Shown here: piece by piece, positions 53,811-59,508 of the stretch
How positions within the stretch are numbered: the stretch's first letter is position 1
Layout: every line of letters begins with the position of its first letter
Assembly: GCA_038199035.1 (NCBI GenBank)
Contig: JBBPZM010000059.1
Span: 1 to 59,508, forward strand
DNA length: 59,508 bases
Direction of reading: 5' to 3'
Origin: DATAEY01 sp038199035
GTDB lineage: Bacteria; Actinomycetota; Thermoleophilia; Solirubrobacterales; Solirubrobacteraceae
The notes under the pieces: model-generated
What the model saw: the letters and a program-made list of their open reading frames with translations, nothing else
Told to the model about the DNA's origin: nothing
The model's database searches: none
Position numbers and translations under genes: made by a program

Positions 53811-54773
53811 ATGCGTGCCAGCCGCCCGCTGACCGTGGCCCTGCTCGTCGGCGCCCTGGTCGGAGCCGCCGGATGTGGAGCCTCCGGCCAGGGCTCCTCC
53901 GCCAGGCCGAGGGCGGCCGGTCCGCCCTTCCCCGCCGCGGGCAGCCCCCAACTGGCCAAGCTGGTCTCCACGCGCACGAGCAGCCAACCTCAGCTGGCCC
54001 CGAGCGTCTCGGTGCTCGAGCCGGGCGCCAATCGCTTCGGCTTCGGGCTGTTCGAGGCCTCGGGCAAGCAGCTACAAGCCGACGTCGCCGTCTACACGGC
54101 CTCTCCGCGGGGCAGCGGCGTGCGCGGGCCATTCCCGGCGAAGCTCGAGTCGCTGGCCGTTCAGCCGCGCTTCCAGTCGAGGACCAGCGCGCAGGATCCG
54201 GACGCCGCCAAGTCCGTCTACGTCGCCCAAGTGCCGTTCCCGCGAAAGGGCAGCTACGTCGCCTTCGCCGTGGCTCGCTTGGGCGGCCGGCTGGTCGCTG
54301 CCACTCCGGCGCAGGTGGCGGTCGGCGTCAGCCCTCCGTTGGCCGTCGGCGCGCGGGCGCCCCGGATCCACACGCCGACTCTGGCCAGCGTCCACGGCGA
54401 CGTGTCGAAGATCGACACCCGCATACCGCCCGACGACTTGCACTCCGTGGACTTCGCCGACGTGGTCGGCCGCAAGCCGGTCGTGCTGACCTTCGCCACG
54501 CCGCAGCTGTGCCAGAGCCGGGTCTGCGGGCCGGTGGTCGACGAGGCGGCGCAGCTGAGCTCGCAGCTGGGCGACCGCGCCGCCTTCATCCACATGGAGA
54601 TCTACCGCAACAACAAGCTGGAGGACGGCTTCCGCCCCCAGGTCGCGGCCTTCGGCCTGCGCAGCGAGCCCTGGACGTTCGTCATCGACCGCCGCGGGCG
54701 CGTCGCCGCCCGCCTGGAGGGCGCCGCCTCGCTGGCCGAGATGCGCCAGGCGATCGAGCGCGGCCTGAGCTGA
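53811..54773 (+). CDS. Exported lipoprotein with C-terminal thioredoxin-like domain
   Basis: From the ATG at 53811 it is 320 residues. A signal peptide ends in the lipobox LVGAAGC (Cys at ~22), followed by a Ser/Pro linker. A beta-sandwich-like middle (about 60-185) leads to a thioredoxin-fold domain (about 210-320) with PVVLTFATPQLCQSRVCGPVVDE and WTFVIDRRGRVAARLEG. The Cys pair is C-x4-C, not the usual CxxC, so a redox or metal role is uncertain. The tRNA that follows is unrelated. Confidence 0.82.
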   Translation: MRASRPLTVALLVGALVGAAGCGASGQGSSARPRAAGPPFPAAGSPQLAKLVSTRTSSQPQLAPSVSVLEPGANRFGFGLFEASGKQLQADVAVYTASPRGSGVRGPFPAKLESLAVQPRFQSRTSAQDPDAAKSVYVAQVPFPRKGSYVAFAVARLGGRLVAATPAQVAVGVSPPLAVGARAPRIHTPTLASVHGDVSKIDTRIPPDDLHSVDFADVVGRKPVVLTFATPQLCQSRVCGPVVDEAAQLSSQLGDRAAFIHMEIYRNNKLEDGFRPQVAAFGLRSEPWTFVIDRRGRVAARLEGAASLAEMRQAIERGLS

Positions 54774-54830
54774 TGAGCGGCGGCCACGCGCTGCTAGCTT
54801 GCCGCCCGCGGAGCCTGCGACGCGCCCGCC

Positions 54831-54904
54831 GGGCCGGTAGCTCAGTTGGTCAGAGCAGCGGACTCATAATCCGTCAGACCTAGGTTCGAGTCCTAGCCGG
54901 CCCA
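54831..54904 (+). tRNA. tRNA with CAU anticodon (Ile2 or elongator Met)
   Basis: A 74-base cloverleaf: acceptor GGGCCGG/CCGGCCC, D arm GCTC/GAGC, anticodon stem GCGGA/TCCGT with loop CTCATAA, T stem CTAGG/CCTAG with TTCGAGT, discriminator A. The next bases are CCT, so CCA is not encoded. The acceptor resembles tRNA-Ile2, whose C34 is modified to lysidine by TilS. Elongator Met cannot be excluded; it is not initiator, since the first pair is G-C and the anticodon stem lacks three G-C pairs next to the loop. Confidence 0.93.
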
Positions 54905-54946
54905 CCTTCTGAGCCTCTGCGTCCCGAGAAGCCGGACGCGTGCCCC

Positions 54947-55281
54947 TCAACCTGCCTCGGTCGGCTCGAGCACGAACACCTCGCTGGCCAGGTCGGGCTT
55001 GATGTGGCCTGGAAGGCGGCGACGAGGTCCTTGCGCATGGCGTCTGCAACTCGTGACGAGTGGTCAGAACGTGGTCGGCCTTGCCCGACTCTACGAGCTT
55101 GACCTCACCCTTGGTCAGGGTGTCGGCCATGAGGCAGGTGATCACGTCGCGGTCCATGGCCGTGCGAGCCTTGGTCGGTCCGCGCCCGTTGTACTCGCGG
55201 GTCACCTGGTCGACGCGTTGGAGCTGGCGTTGGCCTGCCCGCCACGCCATGCCATGCCGCTGGTTCGTTGATGGTGGCCAT
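54947..55281 (-). pseudogene. Decayed DUF2294-family gene
   Basis: On the minus strand several frames together give a DUF2294-like protein. REYNGRGPTKARTAMDRD and LMADTLTKGEVKLVE lie in one frame, AMRKDLVAAFQ in a second, and HIKPDLASEVFVLEP before a TGA at 54947 in a third. Two or more frameshifts and an internal deletion separate them, and no single start reads through. DUF2294 proteins are ~120 residues and of unknown function. The piece sits just downstream of the CAU tRNA, and nothing else is seen in 54905-55312. Confidence 0.75.
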
Positions 55282-55312
55282 GCCAAGGCCTCCTCATGAC
55301 GCCCGTCTCGGC

Positions 55313-56446
55313 TCAGCCTGCCGCCACGGCCTCGGGCGACGGCTCTGGATCGGGCTCCTCCTCCGCATGGCCGATCTGCCCCCCACTGCGGTGGCGCTGC
55401 CAGTCGACGACGAGCACGTGGATCGTGCCGGCCACCGGGATCGCGGCCAGCGCGCCCAGGACGCCCGCGACCTCGGCTCCGATGCCCACGGAGATCAGCA
55501 CGGCGAGCGGGGACAGCTGGACCGTGCGCCCATAGACCAGCGGCTGAAGCAGGTGGTTCTCCACCTGCTGGTAGATGGCGAAGAAGACGGCGATGACGAT
55601 CGCCGCCGTCGTCGAGTGGCTGAGGGCGACGAGCGTGACGATGATCGCCGCCAGCGTCGCGCCGGCCAGCGGGATGAGGTCGAGGATGGCCACCAGCAGC
55701 CCGAGGGCGATGGCGTAGGGAACTCCGACGATGGCGAGAACGACCCCGGTGAGCGCGCCGGCGATGAGGCTGATGACCAGGTTCCCGGTGACGTAGCCGC
55801 CGATCGTGCGGTAGATGTCATGGCCCACCGCCCGCCAGCGCGGAGCGCTCTGGGGCGACAGCAGGCCGAAGAGCCGCTCGGTCCAGGCCCGCCCCTCCAG
55901 CAGCATGAAGAGGGTGAGGAAGACGATCGAGACGATGGCCACGACCGCGGTCAGCAGGCCCTTGGTGATCGACAGCACGGCGGTCGCCCCGCCGAGCAGG
56001 CTGGAGGCGGCGCCCGGCCGGCGCACCGCGGTCTCCGCCCGTTCGACGACGTGGTACTTGGTCTCGAGGAAGCCCAGGGGCCCGCGGCCGCTGGTGATGT
56101 CGTGCAGGTAGCCGGGGATGGCCTGGACGAACTGGTTGACCTGGCGCGCCAGGGGCGGGATGAAGGCGAAGAGGATCGCCACCACCGCGGCGAGGACGAG
56201 GACGTAGACGATGGCCGTCGCCGTCCCGCGGTGGTGGACGCCGCGGCGGATGAGCCACTCGACCGCGGGGTTGATCGCCAGCGCCAGGAAGATCGAGATG
56301 AGTACCCAGGTGATGAACTGGCCAGCGATCCACACGATCGCGATCACCGCGGCGACCGCCAGGATGACGGCGAGTACACCAAGCACGGTGCGAGGCCCGA
56401 GCCGGACCATCCGCTGGGGGATCCCCCCGCGACCGATCTCGCTCAC
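55313..56446 (-). CDS. AI-2E family transporter (UPF0118)
   Basis: A polytopic membrane protein of the PerM/AI-2E family; members include quorum-signal exporters and Na+/H+ antiporters. I use the GTG at 56446 (377 residues); a GTG at 56500 would extend it. Eight hydrophobic helices are seen, with family segments FLALAINPAVEWLIRRG, FIPPLARQVNQFV and GYVTGNLVISLIAGALTG, followed by AIYQQVENHLLQPLVYGR. The C-terminus is acidic and Pro-rich. Substrate not predictable. Confidence 0.9.
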   Translation of the reverse strand: MSEIGRGGIPQRMVRLGPRTVLGVLAVILAVAAVIAIVWIAGQFITWVLISIFLALAINPAVEWLIRRGVHHRGTATAIVYVLVLAAVVAILFAFIPPLARQVNQFVQAIPGYLHDITSGRGPLGFLETKYHVVERAETAVRRPGAASSLLGGATAVLSITKGLLTAVVAIVSIVFLTLFMLLEGRAWTERLFGLLSPQSAPRWRAVGHDIYRTIGGYVTGNLVISLIAGALTGVVLAIVGVPYAIALGLLVAILDLIPLAGATLAAIIVTLVALSHSTTAAIVIAVFFAIYQQVENHLLQPLVYGRTVQLSPLAVLISVGIGAEVAGVLGALAAIPVAGTIHVLVVDWQRHRSGGQIGHAEEEPDPEPSPEAVAAG

Positions 56447-56561
56447 GGCGCCGGCCTCGAGCGAACGATCTGGGCCGCTGCCCGGCGCTGCGGGGTCCAC
56501 GCAGAAGCGCTACCCGACCACGCCCAGCGGAAACTCTCAAGCGGCGCGAGGCCTGCCGCGT

Positions 56562-56750
56562 TCAATTGCGGCCGCTCGACGGAGGCCGGCGGCGAGCCGG
56601 GCCGACCTCCTCCGGGTAGGGCAGCACGCCGAAGTACATCAGCGCCGCCTCCCACGGCAGCCCGTAGCGGGCGACGATGCGGCTGGCCACGGCGACGCAG
56701 AGCGCGACGCCGAGGAACCAGGCGATGACCAGCGCGAGCAGCTGCCCCAT
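56562..56750 (-). CDS. Very small membrane protein, 62 residues
   Basis: From the ATG at 56750 it starts MGQLLALVIAWFLGVALCVAVASRIV, one or two membrane helices, then WEAALMYFGVLPYPEEV and a basic tail. The open frame extends upstream without similarity. No family recognised. It is close to another tiny membrane gene on the same strand, and both lie upstream of the AI-2E gene. Confidence 0.5.
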   Translation of the reverse strand: MGQLLALVIAWFLGVALCVAVASRIVARYGLPWEAALMYFGVLPYPEEVGPARRRPPSSGRN

Positions 56751-56836
56751 GGGCCCTGGATACGCGAAGCGGGGCCGAAGTCCTCCCGCCGGCCACCGCC
56801 AGCGCCCGTCGGAAGCGCCGACGGTGACCCGGCGCC

Positions 56837-57016
56837 TCAGAAACGCGCGTGCAGGTCGACGTGGAGGAAGAGCAGCGGCCACAGGAGGACGGCCAGCACG
56901 GCCGAGACGACCGAAGGCAAGGTGCTCACGTGCTCGAAGTAGTGATGCGAGCCCGCGATGACCGCTCCGACCACCAGGTAGACGGTCGTCACCAGGCTCG
57001 TCGCTCGCCCCCGCAT
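56837..57016 (-). CDS. Very small membrane protein, 59 residues
   Basis: The ATG at 57016 opens MRGRATSLVTTVYLVVGAVIAGSHHYFEH and a second helix VVSAVLAVLLWPLLFLHVDLH follows. I have seen this two-helix pattern (VxGxxxAxxHxYF then LLWPLLLLGVDLH) in actinobacterial proteins of unknown function. It is divergent from the RpiR regulator, sharing a 144-base gap. Confidence 0.65.
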   Translation of the reverse strand: MRGRATSLVTTVYLVVGAVIAGSHHYFEHVSTLPSVVSAVLAVLLWPLLFLHVDLHARF

Positions 57017-57160
57017 CGATCGCCACGTCCCCTCGGTCGGCCGATTCGAAACGACGCGCCCGGCTCGTGATCCGTGCGGTCCGCGACTTGCGAGACAGGG
57101 CCGGGCGAGCATCGCCGTCCGGGAGGAACGCGCCGCGCGGCAGCGAAAAGGTCGCTCGCC

Positions 57161-58030
57161 ATGAAGCGAGTCGCCATTCCGGAGCCCGTCGTCCTCAACG
57201 GGCACCAATCGCTGTCCTCCTACATCCGTGATCGCTTCGAGGACTTCTCGCGCTCACAGAAGGACGTCGCCCAATACATCGTCGACCACCTCGACGAGGC
57301 GGCCTTCCAGACGGCCGAGGCGCTGGCCCGTCGAGCGAACACCTCGTCCTCGACCGTCGTGCGCTTCTCGCAGGCGCTCGGCTTCGAGGGCTTCCCCGAG
57401 CTCCAGCAGGCCGCCCGCGACGAGTACCGCCGCCGCCCGGCCGGCGCAGCGAGCCTGACGGCCGCCGCCGCGCCGCTGTTCTCGCTCGACCAGAACGAGT
57501 ACGAGTCCGCTCTGGCCGCCGACCACGTCAACGTCGAGGACACCGCCCGGCGGGTCTCGCGCTCGCAGGTGGACGCGGCGATCGAGTGCCTGATGGGGGC
57601 GCGCAAGCTGCTGATCGCCGGCACCGACCAGATGGCGTTCTTCGCCTCCTACCTGCGCCATCTCCTGATGCTGCTGGACATGCGCGCCGAGCTCGTGGCC
57701 AGCCCGTCGCAGGAGGCGCTGGGCCGGTTGAGCCGCATCGACGAGGAGACGGTGCTGGTGGCCCTGTCGGCCGGACGTCCGCACCCGCTCGTCCTACGGG
57801 CAGTCAAGCTCGCGCGCCATCGCAAGGCGACGACCATCGCGGTGACCGATGCCACGCTGTCCGAGGTCGCCAAGCTCTCGCAGATCACGCTCTACTACTC
57901 GTCTAACACGCCGGCCTTCGTGCGCTCGCACGCGGCGCTGCTCAGCGTCATCCAGGCACTGGCCTTCGGCGTGTACTCCCGCGACGCCGCTCAGCACGAC
58001 CACCGCATCCGCGCTTTCCGCCTGAAGTAG
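57161..58030 (+). CDS. MurR/RpiR-family transcriptional regulator
   Basis: A 289-residue regulator from the ATG at 57161. The N-terminal HTH_6 domain (LSSYIRDRFEDFSRSQKDVAQYIVDHLDEAAFQTAEALARRANTSSSTVVRFSQALGF split over ~20-85) precedes a SIS sugar-phosphate domain (about 140-270, with LLIAGTDQMAFFASYL and KATTIAVTDATLSEVAKLS). Such regulators respond to phosphosugars such as MurNAc-6-P. The ligand and target genes are not evident; the neighbours are not sugar genes. Confidence 0.9.
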   Translation: MKRVAIPEPVVLNGHQSLSSYIRDRFEDFSRSQKDVAQYIVDHLDEAAFQTAEALARRANTSSSTVVRFSQALGFEGFPELQQAARDEYRRRPAGAASLTAAAAPLFSLDQNEYESALAADHVNVEDTARRVSRSQVDAAIECLMGARKLLIAGTDQMAFFASYLRHLLMLLDMRAELVASPSQEALGRLSRIDEETVLVALSAGRPHPLVLRAVKLARHRKATTIAVTDATLSEVAKLSQITLYYSSNTPAFVRSHAALLSVIQALAFGVYSRDAAQHDHRIRAFRLK

Positions 58031-58225
58031 GGCGGCGTCTGCGTCGCCTTCGCGTCAAGCGAGGCGACGATCTCGCGCGTTAGCCGATTCTTTACTGCGG
58101 CCTGAGCGCTCACGTGCATATTGCCGGTGTCGGCGAGCTCGCGAGCGGGAACGCGCCCAGTAGGGCGCCGCCTCGACGAGACCCTCGCCGCGCCGCCCTG
58201 CCGCCAGCGACATGAGGGAGAAGAG

Positions 58226-59508
58226 ATGGCCGCTGCACGCCTGTCTGCCCTGGACGCCTCGTTCCTGGAGGTCGAGAGCCCGACCGCCCACATGCACGTC
58301 GGCTGGCTGGCCACCTTCGCGCCGCCGGAGGACGGGCCGACGCCGAGCTTCGAGGACGTGCGCGCCCACGTCGAGTCGCGCCTGTGCCGAGCGCCGCGTT
58401 ACCGCCAGCGCCTAGCGCCGGTGCCGCTCGGCGTGCACGACCCGCTGTGGGTTGACGACGAGGACTTCGACTGCTCCCGCCACCTGCATTGCGCCTCGAC
58501 CACCGACATCAGCGCGCTGGCCGACGAGGTGATGTCGGTCCCTCTGGCCCGCGATCGGCCGCTATGGGAGATGTGGATCGTTCCCCGGCTTCCCGACGGC
58601 GGGGTCGGCCTCGTCGGCAAGGCCCACCACTGCCTGGTCGACGGCATCGCCGCCGTCGAGTTGGCCTCGCTGCTGCTCGACGTGACGCCCGAGGCGTCGC
58701 CGACCGAGTCCGACGGCTGGCGCCCGCGATCCTCGCCCGGTGGCCTGAGTCGGCTGACCGGCGCGGTCAAGGATCGTGTCGAGGAGGAGCTTGGGCTTCT
58801 GCGCCTGCCTGTGCGCGTGGCCCGATCGCCGCGGTGCCTGCTCGGCGCGCCGCGAGAGGCACGCCGGGTCGCCGGAGCCGCGGTCTCGTCGCTCGGGCCG
58901 ACCAGGCCGGACCACCTCCTCAACCAGCCGACCTCGCCCCTGCGTCACCTCGCTCGGCTCGACCGCCCGCTCGAGGACCTGCGCCGCGTGAAGTCGCACT
59001 TTCAGACTAGCCTCAACGACGTGGTGCTCGCCGCCTGTGCGGGCGGGATCCGCCGCTTCCTCGAGCGTCGCGAGGAACCGCCGCGGAGGTTCAAGACGAT
59101 GGTGCCGGTCAACGTCCGCGGGGAGGGAGCCGACGGCGAGCTCGGCAACCGCATCTCGTTCATCTTCGTGGACCTGCCGTGCGACGAGCCCGATCCCGTC
59201 GCCCGGCTCTACGACGTGCACCGCGCGACCAGCGACCGCAAGCGCGCGGGCCGCCCGGAGGGCGCCGAGACAGTCCTCAAGGCGGTGTCGTACGCGCCGC
59301 GGCCGGTGCAGCAGATGGCCTCGCGGATGGTGGCCAGCGACCGTGCGTTCAACCTGACGATCTCCAATGTGCCCGGCCCCGAGGAGCCCCTCTACATGCT
59401 GGGCTGCCGTCTGCGCGAGGCCTATCCCGTCGTGCCCCTGGCCGACCGGCACGCGCTGGCCATCGGGATGCACACCAGCGGGGGCGGCGCGTTCTTCGGC
59501 CTCTACGC
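58226..59508 (+). CDS. Wax ester synthase/diacylglycerol acyltransferase-like (WS/DGAT), 3' end outside the window
   Basis: Esterifies fatty alcohols or diacylglycerol with acyl-CoA to make storage lipid. A purine-rich ribosome site (AGGGAG) precedes the ATG at 58226. At least 427 residues are visible without a stop. The catalytic motif HHCLVDG lies at 134-140 in KAHHCLVDGIAAVEL; RPLWEMWIV, the SLNDVVLAACAGGIRRFL segment, NVRGEG...LGNRISF and FNLTISNVPGPEEPLY follow as in the family. The protein needs only ~20-40 more residues. The 195-base gap upstream (58031-58225) shows no gene. Confidence 0.93.
   Translation, partial: MAAARLSALDASFLEVESPTAHMHVGWLATFAPPEDGPTPSFEDVRAHVESRLCRAPRYRQRLAPVPLGVHDPLWVDDEDFDCSRHLHCASTTDISALADEVMSVPLARDRPLWEMWIVPRLPDGGVGLVGKAHHCLVDGIAAVELASLLLDVTPEASPTESDGWRPRSSPGGLSRLTGAVKDRVEEELGLLRLPVRVARSPRCLLGAPREARRVAGAAVSSLGPTRPDHLLNQPTSPLRHLARLDRPLEDLRRVKSHFQTSLNDVVLAACAGGIRRFLERREEPPRRFKTMVPVNVRGEGADGELGNRISFIFVDLPCDEPDPVARLYDVHRATSDRKRAGRPEGAETVLKAVSYAPRPVQQMASRMVASDRAFNLTISNVPGPEEPLYMLGCRLREAYPVVPLADRHALAIGMHTSGGGAFFGLY

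Noticed and set aside
54831..54904. Initiator tRNA-fMet
   Set aside because: Although the anticodon is CAU, the acceptor has a normal G-C first pair and the anticodon stem lacks the three consecutive G-C pairs of initiator tRNA.

Overview
The window is about 59.5 kb of very GC-rich DNA in which ATG and GTG starts are mixed, stop/start overlaps (ATGA, GTGA) are frequent, and almost everything codes. It looks like a chromosomal segment of a monoderm actinobacterium. The run tlyA-nadK-recN-steA-steB-(insert)-pyrG-(insert)-NUDIX-xerD follows the order I know from Mycobacterium tuberculosis. A secretin-less type IV pilus cluster placed between aroE and aroC, a tandem-HTH/HNH protein family and a wax ester synthase-like gene at the end make a deep-branching Actinomycetota lineage, probably Thermoleophilia/Solirubrobacterales, the best guess. 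That placement is inference from gene content; no rRNA gene is present.

Layout. 1-2545: mltG (5' end outside the window, with a long proline-rich N-terminal region) and aroE. 2671-15765: a complete type IV pilus locus, pilB-pilT-pilC, then a cyclic-di-GMP-I riboswitch, the major pilin and a terminator, then three pseudopilin-like genes, pilD and a tightly overlapping pilM-N-O-(P-position) set. 15850-20144: aroC, a fused aroK-aroB, aroQ and an M24 aminopeptidase. 20197-21021: a small accessory insert carrying a CopG/MazF-type toxin-antitoxin pair. 21055-25190: efp, nusB, an xseB-like gene without xseA, ispA and dxs. 25371-26246: a small membrane gene and two decayed gene pieces. 26306-39314: the conserved tlyA-to-xerD block, with a lone SAM methyltransferase, a WecA/MraY-like transferase, an M20 peptidase and a DUF3866 gene added. 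39432-47686: mutM, a glutaredoxin, recO, ppdK, a broken ClpC-N-domain gene, dgt and dnaG. 47733-59508: a more accessory region with tRNA-Asn, an HNH/HTH protein whose reading frame runs into that tRNA, a GT1 glycosyltransferase, a GGDEF/degenerate HD-GYP protein, an SDR, a thioredoxin-fold lipoprotein, a CAU tRNA, a decayed DUF2294 gene, an AI-2E-family membrane protein, two tiny membrane proteins, an RpiR-type regulator and a WS/DGAT-type acyltransferase cut by the window end.

The most interesting functional link is cyclic-di-GMP control of type IV pili. A well-formed GEMM-I aptamer sits in the 5' leader of the major pilin inside the pil cluster. The only c-di-GMP enzyme in the window, about 43 kb away, has an intact GGDEF motif and inhibitory site but an HD-GYP domain that has lost its metal ligands, so it should make the signal and not degrade it. 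The PilB N-domain has lost the consensus c-di-GMP motif, which points to control at the pilin mRNA. The second theme is decay and small-scale duplication: at least five gene remnants and several short tandem duplications that include stop codons.
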